Source: JBGPTF01 sp041490445 (GTDB taxonomy: Bacteria; Acidobacteriota; Terriglobia; Acidiferrales; UBA7541). Taken from it: a stretch of DNA of 64,000 nt. This document shows, one piece after another, positions 50,807 to 59,309 of the stretch. Positions within the stretch are counted from its first letter, which is position 1. Each line of letters starts with the position of its first letter. Below the pieces are notes generated by a model. The model ran no database searches, had not been told where the DNA came from, and was given only the letters and a program-made list of their open reading frames with translations. The translations under genes and the position numbers were made by a program. Location of the stretch: contig JBGPTF010000003.1 in assembly GCA_041490445.1 (NCBI GenBank), positions 124,001 to 188,000 on the forward strand. Reading direction: 5' to 3'.

Positions 50807-51700
50807 TTAGAGCTGCTGCTCGTAGCCGTAGCCCATACGCTTGCGCGCCGAACGGGGCGAACGGCCGGCCAGCGCCTCTCGAATCCGCGGCAGGGCGGCG
50901 CGAGTGGCTGCTTCTCCTGCCGCGACCAGGTTCGGCGTCTTGCTGAAATCGTCCCAGAGAAAATGATGGACGTCCGGCTCGACGATCACATCAGCGTAGC
51001 GCCGCCAGGGCTGTTCCGCATTGCACTGAATAATCGAAAACGACCGGCCGATCACTTCGATGGTGTTGCGAGGTTTTTCATCGAGCAGCCCGGGCTCCAG
51101 ATGCACTGCGATCACGATCTGCGCGCCCATGTGACGCAGCGCTTCAGTGGGCACGGCTGCGGTCAAGAATCCATCCACGAGCACCCGGCCCTGGTATTCC
51201 ACCGGAAGGAATAGCCCCGGATAGGCGCACGAAGCCCGCAGCGCAGGGCCGATTTCACCTTCGGTGAATTCGACCGATTCGCCTCGAACCAAATCCGTGG
51301 CAACAATACAAAACGGCAGCTTCAACTGTTCAAAGTATCTGACGGGTGTGAGCCGGTGGAGGAAATCTTCCAGACGTTCATTGGTTGCCATACCCATGCG
51401 GGAAAGTGTCCAGCGGCCGAAATCGCGGAAACGCGTGGCCAGGCCTTGCCTCTGCATTTCGTTGAATGGGGTGCCACCGGCAAAGGCAGCGCCGATCAGG
51501 CCGCCAACGCTGGTGCCTGCCACGTAGTCGATCGGGATCCCGTTCTCGACAAGCGCGCGGAGCACGCCAATGTGCGAAATCCCGCGAGCAAAGCCGCCGC
51601 CCAGCGCGACCCCGACAGTCCGGCGGCCTTCCACGGGGCCATACGCAAACCGGCGCAGTCCTTTTACGGCGCGGCCCATCCATCTGATCGCTTCGCTCAT
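50807..51700 (-). CDS. patatin-like phospholipase
   Basis: 297 aa from the ATG at 51700 (GGAG about ten bases upstream); 16 more codons are open. Oxyanion loop GVALGGGFARGISHIGVLRA, nucleophile elbow AGTSVGG and the catalytic Asp in VLVDGFLTAAVP make up the Ser-Asp dyad; the RssA/NTE-type bacterial patatins are closest. It hydrolyses lipid acyl esters on the cytoplasmic side. It diverges from fadN with a perfect inverted repeat between them, suggesting coordinated lipid use. Confidence 0.9.
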   Translation of the reverse strand: MSEAIRWMGRAVKGLRRFAYGPVEGRRTVGVALGGGFARGISHIGVLRALVENGIPIDYVAGTSVGGLIGAAFAGGTPFNEMQRQGLATRFRDFGRWTLSRMGMATNERLEDFLHRLTPVRYFEQLKLPFCIVATDLVRGESVEFTEGEIGPALRASCAYPGLFLPVEYQGRVLVDGFLTAAVPTEALRHMGAQIVIAVHLEPGLLDEKPRNTIEVIGRSFSIIQCNAEQPWRRYADVIVEPDVHHFLWDDFSKTPNLVAAGEAATRAALPRIREALAGRSPRSARKRMGYGYEQQL

Positions 51701-51710
51701 CCTGAAACTC

Positions 51711-51727
51711 CACTGTATTGGACAGTG
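51711..51727. promoter_or_regulatory. inverted repeat between patatin and fadN genes
   Basis: CACTGT-ATTGG-ACAGTG is a perfect 6-5-6 inverted repeat, 11 bases before the patatin ATG and 82 before fadN. A shared operator for the divergent lipid genes is inferred. Confidence 0.42.
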
Positions 51728-51808
51728 TAGCCTTTCCCGGGGATGCATGGTGTTTTGCTTGACCCTGCCGTACCGCTTCTGTAACCTCGCAGCCTTCTAT
51801 CCAGTGTG

Positions 51809-54232
51809 ATGGGCAAGCGGCGCATCGAGCGGGCAGTGGTTCTGGGCGCAGGCACGATGGGCGCGCGGATCGCCGCGCACCTGGCCAACGCCGGTGTGCC
51901 GTGCTCGCTGCTCGATATCGTTCCTGCCGAGCTCTCTCCCGAAGAAAAGAAACGCGGGTTGACCCTGGAACATCCCGACGTGCGCAACCGGATCGTCCGC
52001 GCGGGGCTCGAAGCGGCGAAAAAGTCGCGTCCCGCGGCATTTTTCGTTCCTGGCGCGGCGCGGCTGATTCGCACCGGCAACTTCGAGGACAACCTGGCCT
52101 GGTGCGGGGAAGCAGATTGGATTATCGAAGCGGTCGCGGAGAATCTCGAAATCAAGCGCGGCCTGTTTGCGCGCGTCGAGCAGCATCGCAAACCGGGCGC
52201 CATCATCACGACGAATACGTCCGGGCTGCCCATCCGCCTGATCGCGGAAGGCCGCTCCGAGGATTTCCAGCAGCACTGGGCCGGCACGCACTTCTTCAAT
52301 CCACCGCGATACATGAAACTCGTAGAAGTGGTCTCCGGACCGAAGACGCACGCGGATGTCCTGGAGACCCTTAGCGATTTTTGTGACCGGCGGCTCGGCA
52401 AGGGCGTCGTGGTCGCCAAGGATACGCCGAATTTCATCGCCAATCGTATCGGCACCTATTCGATGCTCAACGCCCTGCGGCTGATGCGCGAGCTGGAAAT
52501 GACGGTCGAGGAAGTGGACGCGTGCACCGGCCCGGCAGTCGGCTGGCCGAAGTCGGCGACGTTCCGCACCGCTGACATCGTGGGACTCGACGTGCTTGTC
52601 TACGTCGTGCGCAACATCTACGAGAATGCTCCCGACGACGAATCACGTGATATCTACCGCGTTCCTCCCTTGATCGAAGAGATGATGAAGCGCGGCTGGC
52701 TTGGCGAAAAGACGGGCAGAGGCTTTTACCAGCGCGTGAAAAAGGAGGGCGAGAAGGAAATCCTCACGCTTGACTGGCAGAAGATGGACTACCGGCCGCG
52801 GCAGAAGGCGCGCTTCGGCTCGATCGAAGCGGGCAAAATGGTCGAGGACACGCGCGAGCGGCTGTGCGCGCTGGTTGCGCCCGCCCTCGAGGGCAAGGGC
52901 GACAAGGCGACCAAGTTCTTGTGGGGCAGCCTGACGGAAATGTGCCTCTATGCGGCGCGGCGCGTTCCGGAAATTGCCGATCGCGTCGCCGACGTGGATG
53001 CAGCCATGCGGTGGGGCTTCGCGTGGGAGCTGGGCCCGTTCGAAATCTGGGATACGATCGGCGTCGAGACGATGGCGAACGCGCTGGAGCGCGCGGGCAA
53101 GGCGCTGCCTCCGCTCGTCACGAAGCTGCGTTCGTCCGGCAAGAAGTCGTTCTACGAATCGGCGCAGGGACGGACGAGCTATTTCGATTTCGCAAGCGCG
53201 GCGTTCAAGCCGGTGCCGGAGCCCGCAGGCGTCATCCTTCTGAAGTCGCTGAAGGAGCGGACGAAGGTTGTCCAGGAGAATTCCGGCGCGAGCCTCGTTG
53301 ACCTCGGTGACGGCGTGGTGTGTTGCGAGTTTCACGCCAAGATGAACGCGGTCGGCGGCGACATCGTCGCGATGATGCACGCCGGGCTGAAACGGCTCGA
53401 GACGGACTTCGACGCGATGGTGATTGCCAACCAGGCGCCGAATTTTTCCGTGGGCGCGAACTTGATGCTGCTGCTGATGGCGGCACAGGAAGAAGAATGG
53501 GACGACATCCACATGGGCGTCCGGCAATTTCAGAATGCGAACATGGCGGTGAAGTACGCGCCGCGGCCCGTCGTCGCCGCGCCGCAGGGAATGGCGCTGG
53601 GCGGCGGCTGCGAAATCAGCCTGCACGCGGCGCGGATTCACGCGGCCGCAGAGGCCTACATCGGGCTGGTGGAAACGGGCGTGGGCCTGATCCCCGGCGG
53701 CGGCGGAACGAAAGAGATGCTGATCCGCGCCAACGAGCGCGCCGCGGGCGGAGAGGACCTCGATCTATTCCACGCGCTCAAGCCCGTGTTCGAAAACATT
53801 GCGATGGCGAAAGTCTCCACCAGCGGGGAAGAGGCGCGTAGCCTGGGATATCTGCGCCGCTCGGATTTGATTGCCATGAATCGCGACCGGCTGGTTGCCG
53901 ACGCCAAGGAAACGGCGCTGGCCATGGTGCGCGCCGGATACCATCCGCCCGCCCCGGCGCAAATCCAGGTGCTGGGTGAAGAATTCCTGGCCGCGGCGAA
54001 GCTGGCCATCCACATGTTGCTGCGCGGCGAATACATCACCGAATACGACGCCGTGGTTGGGCGCAAGCTCGCGAACATCCTGGCAGGCGGGCCGCTCTCT
54101 GCGCCACAGACGGTGAGCGAGCAGTACGTTCTCGACCTCGAACGCGAAGCCTTTGTTTCCCTCTGCGGCGAGCGCAAGACGCAGGAGCGCGTCGCGCATA
54201 CCCTCAAGACCGGCAAGCCCCTTCGCAACTGA
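51809..54232 (+). CDS. fadN: 3-hydroxyacyl-CoA dehydrogenase / enoyl-CoA hydratase (FadN-like)
   Basis: 807 aa from the ATG at 51809 (a GTG one codon earlier is possible; ribosome site weak). Order is dehydrogenase first: NAD loop VVLGAGTMGARIAAHLANAG, HFFNPPRYMKLVEVV, DTPNFIANRIG; then a hydratase/isomerase C-terminus with NFSVGANLMLLLM, MALGGGCEISLHAARI and GVGLIPGGGGTKEM. This order is that of B. subtilis FadN and opposite to E. coli FadB. It carries out two steps of fatty acid beta-oxidation in the cytosol. Its usual partners, thiolase and acyl-CoA dehydrogenase, are 6.6-8.4 kb downstream. Confidence 0.93.
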   Translation: MGKRRIERAVVLGAGTMGARIAAHLANAGVPCSLLDIVPAELSPEEKKRGLTLEHPDVRNRIVRAGLEAAKKSRPAAFFVPGAARLIRTGNFEDNLAWCGEADWIIEAVAENLEIKRGLFARVEQHRKPGAIITTNTSGLPIRLIAEGRSEDFQQHWAGTHFFNPPRYMKLVEVVSGPKTHADVLETLSDFCDRRLGKGVVVAKDTPNFIANRIGTYSMLNALRLMRELEMTVEEVDACTGPAVGWPKSATFRTADIVGLDVLVYVVRNIYENAPDDESRDIYRVPPLIEEMMKRGWLGEKTGRGFYQRVKKEGEKEILTLDWQKMDYRPRQKARFGSIEAGKMVEDTRERLCALVAPALEGKGDKATKFLWGSLTEMCLYAARRVPEIADRVADVDAAMRWGFAWELGPFEIWDTIGVETMANALERAGKALPPLVTKLRSSGKKSFYESAQGRTSYFDFASAAFKPVPEPAGVILLKSLKERTKVVQENSGASLVDLGDGVVCCEFHAKMNAVGGDIVAMMHAGLKRLETDFDAMVIANQAPNFSVGANLMLLLMAAQEEEWDDIHMGVRQFQNANMAVKYAPRPVVAAPQGMALGGGCEISLHAARIHAAAEAYIGLVETGVGLIPGGGGTKEMLIRANERAAGGEDLDLFHALKPVFENIAMAKVSTSGEEARSLGYLRRSDLIAMNRDRLVADAKETALAMVRAGYHPPAPAQIQVLGEEFLAAAKLAIHMLLRGEYITEYDAVVGRKLANILAGGPLSAPQTVSEQYVLDLEREAFVSLCGERKTQERVAHTLKTGKPLRN

Positions 54233-54244
54233 TTCAGCGAAAAA

Positions 54245-54676
54245 CTATAAAGCCGTGGTGCGGAGGCGGCGGCGCAGGAGGAAGTAGCCGAACCAGAACG
54301 CTGCCGCGAACGCCAGGCAAAGGCCCCCCTCCGCTGGATAGTTTTCCAAGAAGAATTGGAATTTCGTGATCTGGCCGCCGCTGATTGTGGATTGAAAGCT
54401 AGCGGGAATCAAAGTGAAGAAGATGGCGAAGCCCAGCAGCCACTTCTGCCAGCCGAGCAGGCGTTTCGTCTTCCGGAAGGCCCGCAGCTCGAGCTCCGGC
54501 GGCAATACCGACGGCGCCGCTTCGGACATCTTCTCCATCCACTCGCTGCGGATTTTCTTCGCGAGTTCCGGGTCCTGTTTCAGAAACTCTTCGATCAGCG
54601 TGCGCGTGCCCACGCTTGCCTCACCGGAAAGATAGACCGGAAGCAGATCCAGAATCACTTCGCGTGTGACGTTCAT
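54245..54676 (-). CDS. membrane anti-sigma factor-like protein lacking a zinc motif
   Basis: 143 aa. The N-terminal VILDLLPVYLSGEASVGTRT segment resembles zf-HC2/anti-sigma helices but has no Cys or HxxxCxxC. Two transmembrane helices follow (about 77-95 and 117-134). It starts 12 bp after the ECF sigma gene with a perfect AGGAGG. Likely binds and holds the sigma factor at the membrane; inference from context and shape. Confidence 0.75.
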   Translation of the reverse strand: MNVTREVILDLLPVYLSGEASVGTRTLIEEFLKQDPELAKKIRSEWMEKMSEAAPSVLPPELELRAFRKTKRLLGWQKWLLGFAIFFTLIPASFQSTISGGQITKFQFFLENYPAEGGLCLAFAAAFWFGYFLLRRRLRTTAL

Positions 54677-54688
54677 CGTTGTTTCCTC

Positions 54689-55165
54689 CTATGTTCCTCG
54701 AAGATCGGCGAGCGCCAGGCGCGCCCGATGGATTTTCACTTTCACGGTCGCAAGCGGGATGCCCAGAGCCTGGGCGATCTCCTCGTAGCGCATCCCCTCG
54801 GACGCGCGCATCAAGAGCGCGGCGCGATCGGTTTCCGGGAGCCGCTGCAAGCGGGCGAGCACGGCCCGCAACTCCGCCTTCTGCTCGGCCTGCGTGTGGG
54901 GGCCCGGTTGCTTGTCATGCATTTCATCGCTCAGCTCCACGTGGCGCTTCTTCTTTCGCAGCCCTTGCAAAAAGAGGTTGCGCGCGATCGTGAACAGGTA
55001 GCCGCGAACAGTCGCCGCGCGAATCGGCTCCGGCGAAGTCCACGCGCGGACGAATGTTTCCGAAGTGATGTCCTCTGCTTCGGCGCGGTCGCCGGAGAGA
55101 TACCACGCGAAACGAAACACGTCGGGCGCGTATTTTTGGTAGAGCGCGCTAAAGTCCGTCGTCAC
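54689..55165 (-). CDS. ECF-subfamily RNA polymerase sigma factor
   Basis: 158 aa from a GTG. Region 2: FSALYQKYAPDVFRFAWYLS, AEDITSETFVRAWTSPEP, RGYLFTIARNLFLQGLRKKK. Region 4: LQRLPETDRAALLMRASEGM then YEEIAQALGIPLATVKVKIH, the helix-turn-helix for the -35. The target regulon is unknown. It lies between a CPBP protease gene (27 bp upstream) and the anti-sigma-like gene. Confidence 0.93.
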   Translation of the reverse strand: MTTDFSALYQKYAPDVFRFAWYLSGDRAEAEDITSETFVRAWTSPEPIRAATVRGYLFTIARNLFLQGLRKKKRHVELSDEMHDKQPGPHTQAEQKAELRAVLARLQRLPETDRAALLMRASEGMRYEEIAQALGIPLATVKVKIHRARLALADLRGT

Positions 55166-55192
55166 GCTGCCTCGCAGGCGCTCCAGACTAAG

Positions 55193-55912
55193 TTACCTGG
55201 CGATGATTCCGCTAAAAATGTCCGACCACGCATGGGCGACCATGCCGGGCCGGAGACTTTTTCGCCACAACGCCAGCAATCCATAGAGAGCGCCATAGAT
55301 CGCGATCTTGATCGTTGCTTCCACGCCCTGATAGCCATGCGATATCCCGAACAAGACAGCCTGTAGGAATACCGCGACGAGGCCGCTGTGCGTCAACGCC
55401 CTGCATTGCTGCTGTAAGTAACCGCGAAATACGATTTCTTCGCAGATTCCCGCAGAGATGGAAACCACAATCCATAGCAGGATTTCGGGCATTCGCTCCG
55501 GCAAAAAAGTGCGAATGGACGCCGCATGGCTCGCTCCGAGCCACCTCTCCCAAACGCTGGTCACGGCCGTCCAGAGCGCCCATAACCCGCAGGCCAGAAT
55601 CGCATCCAGGAGAATGTCTTTCGCGCTGGCCCATCTTCCGCCAATCAGGTCGCGCAAGCGCGTGCCCGTTCGCCGTAGCCCGCGCCAAACATACCAGACC
55701 AGCCCCCATTCCATCGCGATGAGCGACAAATAGACCGGCCACATCCGCGGATGCTGCTGCAAGGCTCCTGGATTGGCCTTTGCGCTGCGCTGAAAAAGCG
55801 CTCCGGTTACCGTCAGTAGAAGAAAAAGGCCCACGAGCAGCGCCGTGTGCCACACGGGCGCGATCAGCTTGTGTTCAGGAAGATCGACAGTAACTGCAGC
55901 ATTCGTTGTCAT
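55193..55912 (-). CDS. CPBP (CAAX-like) intramembrane metalloprotease
   Basis: 239 aa with about eight hydrophobic helices. CPBP motifs: EEIVFRGYLQQQCR (EExxxR) and VLFGISHGYQG (FxxxH), with a third polar motif near WSDIF at the C-terminus. These are the Glu/His active-site set of Rce1-like proteases. It is the first gene of the protease-sigma-antisigma run and could take part in release of the sigma factor, though CPBP proteins more often have other roles. A possible ECF-type promoter lies upstream. Confidence 0.87.
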   Translation of the reverse strand: MTTNAAVTVDLPEHKLIAPVWHTALLVGLFLLLTVTGALFQRSAKANPGALQQHPRMWPVYLSLIAMEWGLVWYVWRGLRRTGTRLRDLIGGRWASAKDILLDAILACGLWALWTAVTSVWERWLGASHAASIRTFLPERMPEILLWIVVSISAGICEEIVFRGYLQQQCRALTHSGLVAVFLQAVLFGISHGYQGVEATIKIAIYGALYGLLALWRKSLRPGMVAHAWSDIFSGIIAR

Positions 55913-55943
55913 GAGCCACCCGCGCCTTTAACCGCGCTCGTTC

Positions 55944-55977
55944 TATATAGGTATCCAAAACCAGGCGAAAAGTTACA
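55944..55977 (-). promoter_or_regulatory. possible ECF-type or sigma-70 promoter for the protease-sigma operon
   Basis: On the minus strand TGTAACTTTT (55977-55968) resembles an ECF -35 with its AAC core, and TATATA (55949-55944) lies 18 bases further on, 32 bases before the CPBP start codon. It could also be read as a poor sigma-70 promoter; assignment is tentative. Confidence 0.35.
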
Positions 55978-56183
55978 TTCGCTGGAAAGGGCAGGACCCT
56001 TCCTCTATCGATCGTCGGTCAAGAACCTTGACACTGTGGAAACCTGCCGATAGCATCGCGCGTCGTTTCTAGAGGCTGGCAGTTCGGGGCTGGACGCTGG
56101 ATAAGAGCAATTTTCGGAAACGATTGAGTCCAGCCAGAGAATTTGTCCAGCCACAGAGAGAAACAGCACTTCAGGGGTGTGAG

Positions 56184-57890
56184 ATGCCGCAAAGAATGAT
56201 GCGTCGTTGTGTGGGCCTGTTTGCCGGGCTCGGGGCCGCGTGCGCGCTTGTGGTTTTGCTCTTTGCGCCCGCGACGCGCGCGCAAGGAGGCGAGCCACGC
56301 TCTTTCGCCATCAAGGGCGCGCGAATCGTGCCCGTTTCCGGACCGACGATTGAGCACGGCACGGTAGTGGTCGTCAACGGCCTGATCCAAGCGGTCGGCG
56401 CCGACGTGGCGATTCCGCCGGAAGCGTGGGTGATTGACGGCAAGGGATTGACCGTCTATCCCGGCTTGATTGACGCGATGACCGACCTCGGCATCGTGTC
56501 CGCCGAGGCCGGGCCGCCACAGGGCGGAGCGGGCGCGGGCCGCGGCGCGCGGCGGCAGATTGTGCCGTCGGAAATCGCGATGGGTCCCGAGGATCGTCCC
56601 GGCACGACGCCGTGGGAGATTGCGGCAAACGAGATCAAGCCCGACGACAAGCGCATCGAGACGTGGCGCAGCGCGGGTTTCACGGCGACGCTTTCGTCGC
56701 CGAAGGGCGGCATCTTCCCCGGACAGGGCTCGGTGATCGATCTCGCCGGCGAGCGCGCGGGCGAGATGGTGGTGAAGTCGCCGGCGACGCTCGACATCGC
56801 CTTCACCCCGGTCGGCGGCTTCTGGAGTTTTCCGGGCTCGTTGATGGGCGTGGTGGCGTACGTCCGGCAGGTGTTCGAAGACACGAAGTGGTACGAGCAG
56901 GCCGAGCCGGTGTACGCCGCGCACACAAAGGGGCTCGAGCGGCCGGTGTACGACCGCACCGAACGCACGATCGCGCGCGCTCTGGCGAACAAGGAGCTGG
57001 TGCTGATCCCCGGCAACAACGACATCCAAATCCGCCGCGCGCTGCGTCTGATTCAGGAATGGAACCTGCGCGCTGCGATTTACGGGGCGCAGCAGGGCTA
57101 CCTGACCGTGGCGGAAATGGCCGCGAAGAAAATTCCGGTGCTGGTGAACCTGAGATGGCCGGAGGCGGAGAAGGATGCCGATCCCGACGCAGATGTTTCG
57201 CTCCGCGAACTGCAATTCCGTGACCGCGCGCCTTCGTCGCCGGCGGCGCTGGCGAAGGCGGGCGTCAAGTTCGCGTTCTATTCCGGTGGCATCAACAGCC
57301 CAAGAGACATCCTCAAGAACGCGAAGAAGGCGATTGACGCCGGCCTCGCGCAGGATGTGGCGCTGCGCGCGTTCACGATGGACGCCGCCGAAATCCTCGG
57401 CGTGGACGACCGGCTTGGCTCGATTGAGCCGGGAAAGATCGCGAACCTGGTGGTCGCCGACGGCGACCTCTTCAACGAGAAAACCAAAATCAAGAACGTT
57501 TTCGTGGACGGCCAGCGCTTCGAAATCCACGAGCCGGAGCGGCCGAAAGAACCGCCCAAGGGCAACATGACGGGCAAATGGACGCTCAACTACACCACGC
57601 CGGAGGGACAAGAATCATCCACGCTCGACGTGACCATGGGGCCCGACGGCACGCTTTCCGGCACGTTCACCGGCCGGCGCGGCACCTCGGCGATCTCCAG
57701 CGCGTGGCTGAGCGGCAACACGTTTCACTTCACGATCAGCATCACCATGGGGCCGGCGCCCACCGATGTGAACTTCAGCGGCACGTTCGATGGCAATTCG
57801 CTGAAGGGCAACATCAGCGTCGGCGGGTTTTCAACTGAATTCACCGGCACGCGACCGGGCGGCGGAATGATGGCCGCCGCGGAAAATTAG
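56184..57890 (+). CDS. exported amidohydrolase-family protein lacking metal ligands, with C-terminal beta domain
   Basis: 568 aa from the ATG at 56184 (AGGGG seven bases upstream), giving a signal peptide LFAGLGAACALVVLLFAPAT. The amidohydrolase frame is clear (FAIKGARIVPVSGPTIEHGT, LTVYPGLIDAMTDLG, GSIEPGKIANLVVADGDLF) but the metal site is gone: the usual DxHxH is DAMTD, and the second His pair region reads LIPGNNDIQI. A ~110-residue Gly/Ser/Thr-rich beta domain (MTGKWTLNYTTPEGQESSTL onward) is added at the C-terminus. It is the first of three tandem paralogues and is probably a non-catalytic partner. Confidence 0.85.
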   Translation: MPQRMMRRCVGLFAGLGAACALVVLLFAPATRAQGGEPRSFAIKGARIVPVSGPTIEHGTVVVVNGLIQAVGADVAIPPEAWVIDGKGLTVYPGLIDAMTDLGIVSAEAGPPQGGAGAGRGARRQIVPSEIAMGPEDRPGTTPWEIAANEIKPDDKRIETWRSAGFTATLSSPKGGIFPGQGSVIDLAGERAGEMVVKSPATLDIAFTPVGGFWSFPGSLMGVVAYVRQVFEDTKWYEQAEPVYAAHTKGLERPVYDRTERTIARALANKELVLIPGNNDIQIRRALRLIQEWNLRAAIYGAQQGYLTVAEMAAKKIPVLVNLRWPEAEKDADPDADVSLRELQFRDRAPSSPAALAKAGVKFAFYSGGINSPRDILKNAKKAIDAGLAQDVALRAFTMDAAEILGVDDRLGSIEPGKIANLVVADGDLFNEKTKIKNVFVDGQRFEIHEPERPKEPPKGNMTGKWTLNYTTPEGQESSTLDVTMGPDGTLSGTFTGRRGTSAISSAWLSGNTFHFTISITMGPAPTDVNFSGTFDGNSLKGNISVGGFSTEFTGTRPGGGMMAAAEN

Positions 57891-57899
57891 GAGCCGACG

Positions 57900-59294
57900 A
57901 TGAAGCGAGCACTATTTGCAGCTATTTTCGCGCTGGGCGTACTGGCCGCGCCGGCCGCGCGGGCGCAGTCCGGCGGCGTCACGCTCATTAAGAACGCGAC
58001 GATCCTTACGGTGACGCACGGAACGATCGAGCACGGCTCGATCTTGATCCGCAACGGGAAGATCGCTGCGGTGGGGAAGGATCTAAAAGCACCCGACGGC
58101 GCAACCGTGATCGATGCCTCCGGGCAGTACGTGATGCCGGGGATCATTGATTGCCATTCGCACATCGCCGTGGACGGCGACGTGAATGAGGGAAGCATTT
58201 CGGTGTCCTCGATGGTGAACATCGCCGACGTGCTCAACCCCGAGGACATTGACATCTACCGCGACCTGGCCGGCGGCGTGACGACGGCGAACATCCTCCA
58301 TGGCAGTGCCAATGCGATCGGCGGGCAAACAATCGTCATTAAGCTGCGCTGGGGAAAGCCGGCAAGCGACCTGCCGTTTGAAGGCGCGCTGCCGGGAATC
58401 AAATTCGCGCTGGGCGAAAATCCCAAGCGGTCGAACTTCACGCCGCCTCCGGGTGTGCCGGTGCGCTATCCGCGAACGCGCATGGGTGTCGAGGAAACGA
58501 TCCGCGAGGCCTTCGTCGAAGCGAAGGAATACAAGACGAAGTGGGATGACTACAACCGCCCCAAGGCCGCCGGCGAGCAGAACCTGATTCCGCCGCGGCG
58601 CGATGAAAAGCTCGAGCCGCTCGTGGAAGTCCTCGAAGGCAAGCGCTACGTCCACGCGCACTGCTACGTGGCGGACGAAATCCTGATGCTGCTGCGTGTG
58701 GCCAAAGAGTTTGGCTTCAAGGTGCGTACCTTCCAGCACGTGCTCGAAGGCTACAAGGTGGCGGAAGAAATCGCGAAGGCGGGCGCGGGCGCGTCCACGT
58801 TCTCCGACTGGTGGGCGTACAAAATGGAAGCGTACGACGCGATTCCGTACAACGCGGCCCTGATGACCGATCGCGGCGTGGTCGTCTCGATCAACTCCGA
58901 TAGCGGGGAAGAAGCGCGGCACCTGAACCAGGAAGCCGCGAAGTCCATGCATTGGGGTGGGCTCTCTTACAACGACGCGTTGAAGCTGGTGACGCTGAAC
59001 CCGGCAATCCAGCTCGGCATCGACAAGCGCGTCGGTTCGATTGACGTAGGCAAGGACGCCGACCTGGTGATTTACAACCACGACCCGCTGAGCGTGTATG
59101 CCGTCGCGCAGAAGACGATCATCGACGGACAGGTGTACTTCGACCGCGAGCGTGACATCGCGCAGCGCGCCGAACTCGAGAAAGAAAAGAAGGCGCTGCT
59201 CGAGAAAGAAAAGAAATCTGCGGCACCGGCGGAGCGGAAAGACGAGAAAAAACCAAATGGCGCCAACCGGCCGCCCAAAGCCGTGAGCTTCTAG
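57900..59294 (+). CDS. exported metal-dependent amidohydrolase (active member of the trio)
   Basis: 464 aa with signal peptide (RALFAAIFALGVLAAPAARA). Metal ligands are complete: His86/His88 in PGIIDCHSHIA, the bridging Lys168 in PGIKFALGENPKR, His252/His254 in YVHAHCYVADE, His280 in FQHVLEGYK and Asp334 in INSDSGEEAR. This imidazolonepropionase/prolidase-like set predicts a dinuclear hydrolase in the periplasm; the substrate, perhaps a peptide or cyclic amide, is unknown. A Lys/Glu-rich tail (ELEKEKKALLEKEKKS) follows. It starts 9 bp after the first paralogue. Confidence 0.9.
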   Translation: MKRALFAAIFALGVLAAPAARAQSGGVTLIKNATILTVTHGTIEHGSILIRNGKIAAVGKDLKAPDGATVIDASGQYVMPGIIDCHSHIAVDGDVNEGSISVSSMVNIADVLNPEDIDIYRDLAGGVTTANILHGSANAIGGQTIVIKLRWGKPASDLPFEGALPGIKFALGENPKRSNFTPPPGVPVRYPRTRMGVEETIREAFVEAKEYKTKWDDYNRPKAAGEQNLIPPRRDEKLEPLVEVLEGKRYVHAHCYVADEILMLLRVAKEFGFKVRTFQHVLEGYKVAEEIAKAGAGASTFSDWWAYKMEAYDAIPYNAALMTDRGVVVSINSDSGEEARHLNQEAAKSMHWGGLSYNDALKLVTLNPAIQLGIDKRVGSIDVGKDADLVIYNHDPLSVYAVAQKTIIDGQVYFDRERDIAQRAELEKEKKALLEKEKKSAAPAERKDEKKPNGANRPPKAVSF

Positions 59295-59309
59295 CGAGGG
59301 GAGAGAGTG

